The notes: generated by a model from the letters alone, not told the origin. A stretch of 15,525 nucleotides of DNA from Sphingobacteriaceae bacterium (GCA_947460275.1 CANHHZ010000022.1:1-15525), one strand, 5' to 3'; shown: positions 6,636 to 14,811, numbered from the stretch's first letter. Numbers and translations are program-made.

Positions 6636-7034
6636 ATGCGCTTACTACGTTCTTTCGTTTTATTAGATTCAGTTTCGGTGGTTTTTATGACCATGCAGTT
6701 GTGGCAAATTTCTCTTCACTTTAATGAGTTGAGCAAGCCCTCAGAAAAGTTGGCTGCGTCACTAATGTTCCCAATGTTTGCCTTGGTTGTAGTTGGTGGT
6801 GTTGGTTTATTTTTAGCTAAAAAATACGGCTTTATTTTGTATTACATCCAGTTTCCGTTCCGGTTGTTTTTGTGGGTTTTTTCATTGGGTTTTATCACTT
6901 TGTTGCCCGAAGCCTTTAACCAATTTGGCGACGAGTGGTTCCCCATTTTATTGAAAGTGTGCATCGTTTTTGAATTTGTACGCCTGTTTTTAACTATTAA
7001 AGTACAACTTCATCTTTTTGGTGGCAAAAGTTAA
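6636..7034 (+). CDS. Small integral membrane protein, unknown function
   Basis: Not recognised. The 132 residues hold about four hydrophobic helices: residues 5-27, 43-62 (MFPMFALVVVGGVGLFLA), 68-90 (ILYYIQFPFRLFLWVFSLGF) and 104-122. Short charged loops and a basic end (VQLHLFGGKS) suggest an inner-membrane protein. It starts 2 bases after the TonB_C gene and is the last gene of the hflX run, so the two are probably translationally coupled. Its stop overlaps tail-to-tail with the remnant of a minus-strand lipid-kinase-like gene. Confidence 0.7.
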   Translation: MRLLRSFVLLDSVSVVFMTMQLWQISLHFNELSKPSEKLAASLMFPMFALVVVGGVGLFLAKKYGFILYYIQFPFRLFLWVFSLGFITLLPEAFNQFGDEWFPILLKVCIVFEFVRLFLTIKVQLHLFGGKS

Positions 7035-7207
7035 ACAATTACCCTTATCGTTTTTGGAATGAGCTTGACTTCTATTGGATTTACTTTTCCCAAATACTCA
7101 CCATCTACTTAAAAATAAACTTTGTATTTGGTTCTTATGGTTAAGCTAGCGCTTTGAAATATTTCTAAAACTTTTGCTGAAAAATGTGCCGCCAATATGG
7201 TTACTGT
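7031..7207 (-). pseudogene. Decayed C-terminal end of a YegS/diacylglycerol-kinase-like gene
   Basis: Read on the minus strand, bases 7108-7034 give VDGEYLGKVNPIEVKLIPK followed by TIRVIV and a TAA (7033-7031). This is the C-terminal signature of the YegS/BmrU lipid and diacylglycerol kinase family (QVDGE, then a strand ending in P-K-x-x-R-V). The same frame continues upstream as ILAAHFSAKVLEIFQSASL and TIRTKYKVYF, but the residue before VDGE, normally Q, is a TAA stop (CAA to TAA) at 7109-7111, and another stop lies at 7208-7210. The roughly 230 N-terminal residues with the GGDGT nucleotide motif are absent; aat starts at 7393. This is therefore a truncated, stop-containing relic. Confidence 0.55.
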
Positions 7208-7343
7208 TTACATTAGAAGCGCAAGAGAAAGTAGAAAAGCAGCTGCAGAAGAAATTTCACAACAAATAGCTTCAAAAGGCATCCATATTTGTTTATTTTC
7301 GCACGGCGACAAAGCTATTACTCATTCCAAAAGATTGGATTAA
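7197..7343 (+). other. Gap before aat: doubtful 48-codon ORF
   Basis: Bases 7035-7392 are the only gap over 300 bases. Its left half is the kinase relic. Its right half has one plus-strand open stretch from ATG 7197 to TAA 7343, reading VTVYIRSARESRKAAAEEIS then QQIASKGIHICLFSHGDK. It is vaguely like the HAD-domain turn of P-type ATPases (R-x-x-S-x-x-A-I-x-x-L-x-x-x-G-I followed by GD) but lacks exact motifs. It is too short and ends abruptly. It could be a second relic or chance; I do not call it a gene. No promoter or terminator was recognised here. Confidence 0.2.
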
Positions 7344-7392
7344 TTGATGTTTAGCCTGAGCTGAAATTGCTGTTAACTGCTAATTAAAGAAA

Positions 7393-8028
7393 ATGGTTTT
7401 TAAACTGCTTGATAATGTGGTCGTTTTTCCAGCTACCAAGTTGGCCGATCCAGATGGGCTATTAGCTGTTGGTGGAGATTTAACTGTAAAACGCTTACTT
7501 TTAGCTTATCAAAGTGGTATTTTTCCGTGGTTTAGCGAAGGCGAACCAATTTCGTGGTATGCGCCACATGAGCGCTGCGTAATTTTTCCTGCTGAGGTTA
7601 AAATTAGCAAAAGCATGCAAAAGTTGTTGCGCAGCAATGTTTTTGAAGTTACCGTAAATACCGCTTTTGAACGCGTAATTTCTTGCTGTGCAAACACGCC
7701 AAGAATTGGTCAACATGGCACTTGGATTACCAAAGCAATGCAAAAAGCTTATCTTAAGTTACACCAAGCTGGCTTAGCCCACAGCGTAGAAGTTTGGCAA
7801 AATGGCAACCTCGTTGGTGGTTTGTACGGCGTTAAAATAAATCAGGTTTTTTGTGGAGAAAGCATGTTTAGCCATACAAGTAATGCATCTAAAGTGGCGC
7901 TTATCTATTTGTGCAAGAATATGTCTTTTAATTTGATAGATTGTCAAATGCCAAATGATCACTTATTAACTTTAGGTGCAAGAATGATTGCTAGAGATGA
8001 TTACCAAACTAAGTTACAAATCCATTAG
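7393..8028 (+). CDS. aat: Leucyl/phenylalanyl-tRNA-protein transferase (Aat)
   Basis: Moves Leu or Phe from aminoacyl-tRNA to the N-terminal Lys or Arg of proteins, creating type-2 N-degrons read by ClpS/ClpAP. Motifs in order over 211 residues: FPATKLADPDGLLAVGGDL (12-30), GIFPWFSEGEPISWYAP (42-58), GTWITKAMQKAY (109-120), LAHSVEVWQNG (128-138), LVGGLYGVKI (140-149), FCGESMFS (153-160), ASKVAL (165-170) and DCQMPNDHLLTLGA (183-196). All are characteristic, and length and start are normal. It follows a 358-base gap, so it probably has its own promoter, but I found no clear TAnnTTTG. Its stop overlaps by 4 bases the stop of the convergent helicase gene, leaving no room for a separate terminator. 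Confidence 0.96.
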   Translation: MVFKLLDNVVVFPATKLADPDGLLAVGGDLTVKRLLLAYQSGIFPWFSEGEPISWYAPHERCVIFPAEVKISKSMQKLLRSNVFEVTVNTAFERVISCCANTPRIGQHGTWITKAMQKAYLKLHQAGLAHSVEVWQNGNLVGGLYGVKINQVFCGESMFSHTSNASKVALIYLCKNMSFNLIDCQMPNDHLLTLGARMIARDDYQTKLQIH

Positions 8029-10922
8029 CTCAACAACTCTCTAATATCATCTTTGCTTAACGATTTAAAAAAGCTTTCTTCGGTTGTAATTAAAGAATTA
8101 GCTAAAGATTTTTTACGCCTTTGTAGCGCTAAAATTTTCTCCTCAACGGTATCCTTAGAAATGAATTTGTAGATAAACACCTTTTTATCTTGACCTATGC
8201 GATGCGTGCGGTCAATAGCTTGTTGTTCTACCGCGGGGTTCCACCAAGGATCTAAAATGAAAACATAATCGGCTTGTGTAAGATTTAAACCGACACCACC
8301 TGCTTTAATAGAAATTAAAAACACCTTTAAATTAGGGTTTTCTTGAAACTCTGCCACAATTTCGCCTCTGTTTTTTGTGCCTCCATCTAAATAGGCAAAT
8401 GAAATATTTTGTTTTTCAAGAGATTTTTTAAAAATGGTTAAATGTTTTACAAACTGCGAAAATATCAAGACTTTGTGGCCTCCTTTAAGCACGTTATCTA
8501 AAGTATGCATCACATCTTCAAATTTACCAGAGCTTGCCGTATAGTCTTCATCAATCATTACAGGGTGATTGGCCAGCTGTCTTAATGCAGTTAATCCTTG
8601 TAAAAGTTGCATTTGTTTTTTGACATAAGTGCCATTATCCATACTGTTGAGGAGGTCGTTTCGATAAGCCGATTTCGTTTTTTCGTAATAGGCGGCTTGA
8701 TCTTCGCTCATATCGCAGTAAAAAATTTGCTCGGTTTTTGGTGGTAGCTCTGCTGCAACTTGTTCTTTTGTTCGGCGCAACACAAAGGGTTTAATGATCG
8801 CTTGTAATTTCTTTGCCTTTTCTTCATCTTTTCTTTTTTCTATCGCCTGCACGTATTCTTCGTTAAAAAACGCTTGCGTTCCCAATAAACCAGGATTTAA
8901 AAAAGTAAGCTGCGTCCATAAATCGGCTACAGAATTTTCAATGGGGGTACCACTTAAAACTAACTTATGTCTTGATTTTAGCAATCGAACTGCTTTAAAT
9001 GACTTGGAAGAAGCATTTTTTATACTTTGACTTTCATCTAATATAATATAGTTGAAATAAAATTTACTCATGATGTCGGCATCCACACGGGTAATACCGT
9101 AAGTAGTTATCACTAAATCGTATTGTTCAAAAAGGCTAATGTCTTTATCTCTAAAAGTGCCAGTATGGGCATGTATTTTAAGCTTTGGTGTAAATTTTTT
9201 GGCCTCATTAAGCCAATTGTAAATCAATGAAGTTGGCATAATAATTAGCGATGTGCTGCTGGTGTGGTTTGCTTCATCGTCTTCTTTTAGTTTTTGAAGC
9301 ATAGCTAGTGTTTGTATGGTTTTACCAAGCCCCATATCATCGGCCAAGCATCCGCCAAAATTGTATTCACGCAAAAATGCAAACCAATTGTACCCAGCTT
9401 TCTGGTAATGTCGCAAATCGCCTTTAAAATTTTGTGGCATCTGTGTTTCACTGATGTTTTCAAAATCGTTTAAGCGTTGTAATTTTCTATCTAAGGTTAC
9501 ATTGGCTAGGCTATCTTCGGCCAAATCATTGATCAAACCGACATGATATTTTTTGAGCTTAAGGTTTTTGCTCCCATCGGCGAAACTAAATAAGCTATTG
9601 TACTGCGAGAACCATCTTTCGGGAATAACCGCAATATTGCCATCCGGCAAAACAAATTCTCTCCTTTTTTGAAGAATATGTTGTTTTAAGGCAATAAAAG
9701 GAATAGGGTGTTCGCCAAAATATACAATAGCATTGATGTCGAACCAATCGTTATCTTGCTTAATATCGAAATCAATTTTGTGGGTTCCAAAAATAAAACG
9801 CTTGCTTGCGTTTGTCTGTTCTATTTCAAAGCCATGTTCCTCTAATATAGCAATATGCTCGTTCACCCATGTTATAATAGCATAAGATCTATTGTCGTTT
9901 TCGGTGGGGTTGGCTAATTCAAGATGGTAATGAAGGGCGCTTATTTTCTTTAGACCTAAATTTAAGAGGTAATTAAATTGATCTTTTTCCCAATATACAT
10001 CTCTTTTTACACGGGTAAAGGTATAATTTCCATCCTCTTTGCTTAAGCGCACCGAAATTTTTTGGTCGTTGTCCATGGCAAAAGCATAGGTGCCGTAGTT
10101 GAAATACAATTGGATTTGAGAAGTGCCACCATCTACATATATGACTTTGATAATAGGCTTAGGCTCGTTTCTTTGGGTTTTAATATCAAACCCTTCGGCG
10201 TACACATGATGTTTTTCTATAAGTGGGGCGACAAATTTTTCAAAATAGGTCTCTTCTGTAACTTTTGGAATGGCAATAAAGCGCTTATTTAAAAACGGAA
10301 TAAACTTCTTTCCCTCAATATCTTTTTCAAAAAAATAAAGCACATCATTTAACAATAGCCATGCCGGTTGGTTACAAATTACTTGTGCGTCCTTAAACAT
10401 AAAATCTATGCGAAAATCTTGGTACTTTATGGTAGGGAAATAACGGGTTTCTGTATCATTTTTCCTAAAATGGAATAAAACTGTTGCAGGCTCGGTGGCC
10501 AAATCTAATTTTCTTTCTGCAGGCCAGCCATCTTTATCCATTAAGTATAAACAGTCTTTTTCTTTAATGATTTCTAGGACTTCACTAATTTTTTTTTCGA
10601 TTTTAGGTCTAACATTTTCGTAAAACTTTTCGTCGTAAAGCTTACTAAAAAACTCAAACGGTCTTATTGCTTTTTTATGGTGTTTTTTGATAATGAAATC
10701 TTGTTCTGTTTCATCTAAAATTTTAATTAACTTAAAATCAAGCTCACTCAAATGCTTGGCAAATCCTTGTGCCGTATGGGTAAATAATCGCTGGTAGGTT
10801 AAAGAGAAATCGCCCTGCGGATTAAGCTGAACAATATGTGGTTCAATTAAATAGCCCAAAAACTCATGCTTACATAGTGAATATACAATTTTGCAAGGTT
10901 TTAAACTATCTACACGTAACAT
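8025..10922 (-). CDS. SNF2-family DEAD/DEAH-box helicase
   Basis: A 965-residue ATP-dependent translocase of the bacterial SNF2/RapA-like superfamily. The two RecA-like lobes fill residues 500-965: Walker A DMGLGKT (529-535), motif Ia IIMPTSLIYNW, DESQ box (629-632), motif III SGTPIEN (657-663), motif V AGGVGLNLT (874-882) and motif VI QAIDRTHRIGQ (901-911). Residues 1-500 carry no motif I can name, although the first 45 (KIVYSLCKHEFLGYLIEPH) look conserved from memory of Bacteroidota homologues. No zinc-finger SWIM motif (CxCxnCxH) is seen. Substrates are unknown; remodelling of RNA polymerase or DNA-bound complexes is the family expectation. The ATG at 10922 lies 73 bases downstream of a -7 element with an inverted repeat. 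Nothing around it suggests a defence island. Confidence 0.93.
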   Translation of the reverse strand: MLRVDSLKPCKIVYSLCKHEFLGYLIEPHIVQLNPQGDFSLTYQRLFTHTAQGFAKHLSELDFKLIKILDETEQDFIIKKHHKKAIRPFEFFSKLYDEKFYENVRPKIEKKISEVLEIIKEKDCLYLMDKDGWPAERKLDLATEPATVLFHFRKNDTETRYFPTIKYQDFRIDFMFKDAQVICNQPAWLLLNDVLYFFEKDIEGKKFIPFLNKRFIAIPKVTEETYFEKFVAPLIEKHHVYAEGFDIKTQRNEPKPIIKVIYVDGGTSQIQLYFNYGTYAFAMDNDQKISVRLSKEDGNYTFTRVKRDVYWEKDQFNYLLNLGLKKISALHYHLELANPTENDNRSYAIITWVNEHIAILEEHGFEIEQTNASKRFIFGTHKIDFDIKQDNDWFDINAIVYFGEHPIPFIALKQHILQKRREFVLPDGNIAVIPERWFSQYNSLFSFADGSKNLKLKKYHVGLINDLAEDSLANVTLDRKLQRLNDFENISETQMPQNFKGDLRHYQKAGYNWFAFLREYNFGGCLADDMGLGKTIQTLAMLQKLKEDDEANHTSSTSLIIMPTSLIYNWLNEAKKFTPKLKIHAHTGTFRDKDISLFEQYDLVITTYGITRVDADIMSKFYFNYIILDESQSIKNASSKSFKAVRLLKSRHKLVLSGTPIENSVADLWTQLTFLNPGLLGTQAFFNEEYVQAIEKRKDEEKAKKLQAIIKPFVLRRTKEQVAAELPPKTEQIFYCDMSEDQAAYYEKTKSAYRNDLLNSMDNGTYVKKQMQLLQGLTALRQLANHPVMIDEDYTASSGKFEDVMHTLDNVLKGGHKVLIFSQFVKHLTIFKKSLEKQNISFAYLDGGTKNRGEIVAEFQENPNLKVFLISIKAGGVGLNLTQADYVFILDPWWNPAVEQQAIDRTHRIGQDKKVFIYKFISKDTVEEKILALQRRKKSLANSLITTEESFFKSLSKDDIRELLS

Positions 10923-10994
10923 TGGTTCTGGCTAAAAATAAAGAAAAGATAAGCACTTAAAAAATTTTAAACTTACGTGAAATAGTTTTGTATT

Positions 10995-11002
10995 CAAAAA
11001 TA
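10995..11002 (-). promoter_or_regulatory. Probable -7 promoter element for the SNF2 helicase
   Basis: On the minus strand the bases read TATTTTTG, an exact TAnnTTTG. It lies 73 bases upstream of the helicase ATG, downstream of the terminator of the preceding dehydrogenase gene, so an independent promoter is needed here. A -33 TTTG at the standard distance was not found; the region is occupied by an inverted repeat. In AT-rich DNA a match like this can occur by chance. Confidence 0.4.
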
Positions 11003-11030
11003 TGTGATAATTATTTTTAGTATTATCACA
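11003..11030. promoter_or_regulatory. Perfect 9-bp inverted repeat, operator-like
   Basis: TGTGATAAT (11003-11011) and ATTATCACA (11022-11030) are exact reverse complements around a 10-base spacer. The left arm directly abuts the helicase -7 element, so a bound dimer would cover the -33 region. The ends TGTGA/TCACA recall Crp/Fnr-type half-sites, but the usual CRP spacing is 6 bases and here it is 18 between those pentamers. No T-run follows, so it is not a typical terminator. Confidence 0.45.
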
Positions 11031-11051
11031 ACTATTGGTTGTAATTTTACT

Positions 11052-11086
11052 AAAAAGGGCTCACTAAATATAAGCGAGCCCTTTTT
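11052..11086 (-). terminator. Rho-independent terminator of the aldehyde dehydrogenase gene
   Basis: AAAAAGGGCTC (11052-11062) and GAGCCCTTTTT (11076-11086) form a perfect 11-bp stem with a 13-base loop; the core GGGCTC/GAGCCC is flanked by A and T runs, so it can work in both directions. It begins 22 bases past the stop of the minus-strand dehydrogenase gene and separates it from the helicase promoter. Confidence 0.85.
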
Positions 11087-11108
11087 GTATTGTAAAATGA
11101 TAAATTCT

Positions 11109-12650
11109 CTACAAATCAAATTTTATACCTTGTGCCAGCGGTAAAGTATTGGCGTAATTGATGGTGTTTGTTTGTCGGCGCATATAAGCTTTCCAAGCAT
11201 CCGAACCACTTTCTCTACCTCCACCAGTTTCTTTCTCGCCACCAAAAGCGCCTCCAATTTCTGCGCCAGATGTGCCTATATTTACATTTGCAATTCCACA
11301 ATCTGAGCCGGCTGCAGATAAAAATTGTTCGGCTTCTCGTAAATTTAATGTCATGATGGCCGAGGATAACCCTTGAGGAACATTGTTTTGCATGGCAATA
11401 GCTTCATCAAGCGTCTTGTATTTCATGAGGTATAAAATTGGCGCAAAAGTTTCGTGTTGTACAATTTTAAATTCATTTTTAACTTCGGCAATGCACGGAT
11501 TTACATAACATCCCGAGCCGTAATTTTCGCCGGTGAGTACACCGCCTTCCACTAAAAATTTTCCGCCTTCGGCTTTACATTTTTCAATAGCTGCTAAATA
11601 GTTTTCTACTGCGTCGGTGTCAATTAATGGGCCCACATGGTTGTTTTGATCTAGTGGATTTCCAATACGCAATTGTCCGTACGCATTTACCAATTTGGTC
11701 ACAAAAGCAGTATAAACACTTTCGTGTATAATTAAGCGGCGAGTAGTGGTACAACGTTGACCAGCGGTACCTACTGCGCCAAAAACTGCGCCTATAATAG
11801 ACATGTCTAAATCTGCAGCATCAGAAATTATAATGGCGTTGTTGCCACCTAGTTCCAATAAACTGCGTCCTAAACGTGCACCAACTGCGGCGCCAACTGC
11901 CTTACCCATACGGGTAGAGCCTGTTGCTGAAATCAAGGGAATTCTGCTGTCATTGCTTAGCAGTTCGCCAATTTCTCTATCACCAATAATGAGGTTAGAA
12001 ACGCCTTCTGGAACTTTGTTCGCAATTAAAACTGCTTCTAAAATATGTTGACAAGCAACTCCTGTTAAAGGTGTCTTTTCAGAAGGTTTCCAAATACAAA
12101 CGTTACCGCATACCCATGCTAATGCTGTATTCCAACACCAAACGGCCACGGGGAAATTGAAGGCAGAAATAATGCCTACAATACCAATTGGATGCCATTG
12201 CTCATACATGCGGTGGTTTGGACGTTCGCTGTGCATAGTTAAGCCGTACAGTTGTCGAGATAAACCCACTGCAAAATCGCAAATGTCTATCATCTCTTGT
12301 ACTTCTCCAAGCCCTTCTTGTAAGCTTTTTCCCATTTCATAAGAAACTAAAGTGCCTAAAGCATCTTTGTTTTTCCTCAAGGCATCACCAAATTGACGTA
12401 CTACCTCGCCTCTTTTTGGTGCAGGCCAATTGCGCCATTCTAAAAAAGCATTTTGTGCGGTATTTACTATATGCTGGTAATCTGCTGCAGTTGCAACAGT
12501 TGCTGCTGCTATTTTTTTTCCGTCAACAGGCGAAAAACTTTCTATAATTTTTGTGCCTGTTGATTTTCCCCAATTTTGACCTGTGCTAAAGGCTGGATTT
12601 AGGCTTTCGATACCTAATCTTTCTAAAATAGCGCTGATATTAATTTCCAT
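11109..12650 (-). CDS. amaB: ALDH7-family aldehyde dehydrogenase (probable L-aminoadipate-semialdehyde dehydrogenase)
   Basis: NAD-dependent oxidation of an aldehyde to an acid; ALDH7 members (antiquitin/AmaB) oxidise alpha-aminoadipic semialdehyde to aminoadipate in lysine breakdown. Catalytic residues are all present: N165 in FNFP, K188 in WKPSE, E266 in LELGGNNA and nucleophile C300 in GQRCTTTRR. ELGGNNAIII and GTAGQRCTTTRRL are particularly ALDH7-like, as are the tail motifs GTSGAEIGGAFGGEKETGGGRESGSD and RRQTNTINY. The ATG at 12650 gives 513 residues, the family size; a TTG at 12671 adds seven poor residues and is not preferred. A strong terminator follows. No other lysine-catabolic gene is nearby, so the exact substrate rests on family resemblance. 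It lies 51 bases after the NTF2-like gene on the same strand, so co-transcription is possible. Confidence 0.9.
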   Translation of the reverse strand: MEINISAILERLGIESLNPAFSTGQNWGKSTGTKIIESFSPVDGKKIAAATVATAADYQHIVNTAQNAFLEWRNWPAPKRGEVVRQFGDALRKNKDALGTLVSYEMGKSLQEGLGEVQEMIDICDFAVGLSRQLYGLTMHSERPNHRMYEQWHPIGIVGIISAFNFPVAVWCWNTALAWVCGNVCIWKPSEKTPLTGVACQHILEAVLIANKVPEGVSNLIIGDREIGELLSNDSRIPLISATGSTRMGKAVGAAVGARLGRSLLELGGNNAIIISDAADLDMSIIGAVFGAVGTAGQRCTTTRRLIIHESVYTAFVTKLVNAYGQLRIGNPLDQNNHVGPLIDTDAVENYLAAIEKCKAEGGKFLVEGGVLTGENYGSGCYVNPCIAEVKNEFKIVQHETFAPILYLMKYKTLDEAIAMQNNVPQGLSSAIMTLNLREAEQFLSAAGSDCGIANVNIGTSGAEIGGAFGGEKETGGGRESGSDAWKAYMRRQTNTINYANTLPLAQGIKFDL

Positions 12651-12701
12651 AGTTGTTAATTTATTTTGCAAACCAACAAAAATTGAGTTGATTATTTATG
12701 T

Positions 12702-13163
12702 TTAGCTGCAATTATTTTTTCGTCGGGTGTCAATAATATAAATTATTTTCCAACCATCTTTACCCTTAAACAATTGAAATGAGTTTACGCCACAATGGCT
12801 AAAATTACTGCCTAAATAAAATTTATAATCAGTCCAAACACTGGCTAAATTTTCATCGATTAATATTTTTGTAAAGCTAATTCTTTCATCATATTTTTCG
12901 CTATGCGGGGCGCCCACACTTTTAATAAAGTCTTGCAACTTTTCATTGCGAATCATTAACTTTCCGTCCTTAGATTTTGCAATGGTTTGCATCAATGCAG
13001 CGGGGTCAAAAGCCCTACTAATGGCGCTAGTGTCAGAATTTCTCATCCCATCAAATAAGAGATTGATGGTTGATTTGACCGCTTCTTCTTCTATATTTTG
13101 TTGGGCTCTAGCCGAATTTACACTAAAAAAAATTAGTAGTATTGCGGGTAAAAAGTGTTTCAT
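12702..13163 (-). CDS. Secreted NTF2/SnoaL-like protein, unknown function
   Basis: A short exported protein: signal peptide MKHFLPAILLIFFSVNSARA (cleavage probably at ARA-QQ), then about 130 residues resembling the NTF2-like fold. These are the helix EEEAVKSTINLLFDGMRNSD, the segment ISRAFDPAALMQTI, strands ISFTKILIDENLASVWTDYKFYL, and a closing FQLFKGKDGWKIIYIIDTRR. This pattern is common in small periplasmic proteins or lipid-binding proteins of Bacteroidota, often annotated as nuclear transport factor 2 family; no catalytic role can be assigned. ATG 13163 gives the cleaner signal peptide; an in-frame ATG at 13181 would add six residues (MRKIQV). A TATATTTA at 13196-13189 could be a weak -7 element, and its closeness to 13181 favours the 13163 start. 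Confidence 0.7.
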   Translation of the reverse strand: MKHFLPAILLIFFSVNSARAQQNIEEEAVKSTINLLFDGMRNSDTSAISRAFDPAALMQTIAKSKDGKLMIRNEKLQDFIKSVGAPHSEKYDERISFTKILIDENLASVWTDYKFYLGSNFSHCGVNSFQLFKGKDGWKIIYIIDTRRKNNCS

Positions 13164-13256
13164 GACTTGAATTTTACGCATTTTAAATTAAATATACGTT
13201 CTTTTACAGAGAATTGAAAAGATCAATGTTTTTTGTAGGCAAATAAGTTCAATTTC

Positions 13257-13270
13257 TTGGCGTTCGCCAA
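13257..13270. promoter_or_regulatory. Short G/C-rich inverted repeat in a divergent promoter region
   Basis: TTGGCG (13257-13262) and CGCCAA (13265-13270) are exact reverse complements around TT. It stands out in AT-rich DNA between the divergent NTF2-like and TPR genes, so it could be an operator for either, or a small hairpin. It is about 90 bases from one start and 140 from the other. No regulator gene is close by. Confidence 0.3.
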
Positions 13271-13407
13271 AATATTACCCTCTTTTTTAAATTTTTAACA
13301 CGTTTTTATTATTAGATGTTGAAAATTATTTTATTAAATGCTCTAATAAATAACGTAAACTTATCATGTTTTTATGAAAAGAGTTTTGTTGGTAGATATT
13401 CAATACT

Positions 13408-14811
13408 ATGGAAGAAGAATTTGAATTTGGCTTTAATGATGATGCGCAACACTCTGTAGAGCGTTACGAAGAAATGATTCGCAACCAGGATCAGTACTTT
13501 TTTGATGCGCAGGCGTTTGAGTACATTATAGATAATTACATCGAAAAAAACGACCCTATAAAAGCCTTGCAAGTAATAGAATACGCTGTGAATCAGCATC
13601 CTTACGCAGCAATATTTTTAATCAAACAGGCACAACTTTTATTTTTTACAAACCAAATAGAAAGAGCGTTTAATGCTTTAGAAAAGGCGGAAATGTTTGA
13701 GGCATCGGAGGCTGAGATTTACATTTTAAGGGGAAATATTTATCAAAGTTTAGACCGTTATGAAGAGGCATTGGAAAATTTCGAAAAAGCATTGCATTTG
13801 GCAGAAACTACTGATGAAATTTTATTGCAAATGGCCTATGTTTATCAAAATATGCACGATTATGAGAATGCAATCGTGTATATCAAGCGTAGCTTAGAAC
13901 AGAACATGGAAAACAAAGACGGCCTTTATGAACTTGCCTTTTGTTATGACATATTGGATAAACAGGAAGAGAGCATTAAATTTTACCAAGAGTACATAGA
14001 CAACGATCCTTACTCTTATGCTGCTTGGTATAATTTGGCCAATTCTTACCACAAATTAGATTTTTTTGAAAAAGCAATTGATGCTTACGATTACGCCATT
14101 TTAATTAAGGAAAATTTCGCTTCGGCCTACTACAATAAAGGCAATGCCTTGGTGCAACTCGAAAAATATACTGAAGCCATTGCAGTTTATAAGCAAACAT
14201 TTGAATACGAACCACCAAATTCGGAGACTTATTGTGCAATTGGAGAGTGCTACGAAAAGCTAGAAGAAATGGACGAAGCTCGCTCTTACTATAAAAAGTC
14301 TGTAAAAATGGATTCGAAAATGGCCGATGCTTGGTTTGGTATCGGCGTTACCTTAAATTTTGAAGAACGATTTTTTGAGTCGCTGCATTTTTATAAAAAA
14401 GCATTAGAGCTTGAGGAGGATAACCCTGATTTTTGGTTCGCTATTGCTGATGCATATTATAAACTTGGTCAAATCGATGAATCAGTTTTCGCTTATTCTA
14501 AAGTATTAGAATACAATCCTTTGGATGTTGAGGCTTGGTTGGATTTTTCGACAGTTTTATACGAACAAGATAAATTATTGGAGGCCTCTGAAACCATAGC
14601 CGAGGCTATAAAAAACAATCCAGATGCTGCAGAACTCTATTACCGAATGGTTGCTTATTTGTTTGCCTTGGGGCAAACTAACGAAGCGCTTGCCTATTTA
14701 GAAACTGCCTTAGTAACCGATCCAGATAAGCATTATATTTTGTTCGAATATCTGCCTCAACTCCAAAACAACACCTTAATTATAGACGTAATCAACAAAT
14801 ATATCAAATAG
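13408..14811 (+). CDS. Tetratricopeptide-repeat protein
   Basis: A 467-residue scaffold protein made almost wholly of TPR units of about 34 residues, roughly residues 35-450. Clear units include GNIYQSLDRYEEALENFEKAL, the next beginning MAYVYQNMHDYENAIVYIKRS, one at LANSYHKLDFFEKAIDAYDYA, and further ones starting GNALVQLEKYTEAI, IGECYEKLEEMDEA, IADAYYKLGQIDES. The composition is acidic, and there is no signal peptide or membrane helix, so it should be cytosolic and act by protein binding; the partner is unknown. The start MEEEFEFGFNDD at 13408 is the first ATG of the frame. A 208-base AT-rich gap precedes it, with no clear -7 element. The next gene begins 52 bases downstream; the TPR/ComA-like pairing seems familiar from other Bacteroidota, from memory. 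Confidence 0.92.
   Translation: MEEEFEFGFNDDAQHSVERYEEMIRNQDQYFFDAQAFEYIIDNYIEKNDPIKALQVIEYAVNQHPYAAIFLIKQAQLLFFTNQIERAFNALEKAEMFEASEAEIYILRGNIYQSLDRYEEALENFEKALHLAETTDEILLQMAYVYQNMHDYENAIVYIKRSLEQNMENKDGLYELAFCYDILDKQEESIKFYQEYIDNDPYSYAAWYNLANSYHKLDFFEKAIDAYDYAILIKENFASAYYNKGNALVQLEKYTEAIAVYKQTFEYEPPNSETYCAIGECYEKLEEMDEARSYYKKSVKMDSKMADAWFGIGVTLNFEERFFESLHFYKKALELEEDNPDFWFAIADAYYKLGQIDESVFAYSKVLEYNPLDVEAWLDFSTVLYEQDKLLEASETIAEAIKNNPDAAELYYRMVAYLFALGQTNEALAYLETALVTDPDKHYILFEYLPQLQNNTLIIDVINKYIK

Noticed and set aside
8025..10922. SNF2 helicase as part of a phage-defence system
   Set aside because: No methyltransferase, nuclease, phospholipase-D or other defence partner is nearby; neighbours are housekeeping genes.
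12651..12671. TTG start extending the aldehyde dehydrogenase by seven residues
   Set aside because: ATG 12650 gives the family-like N-terminus and normal length.
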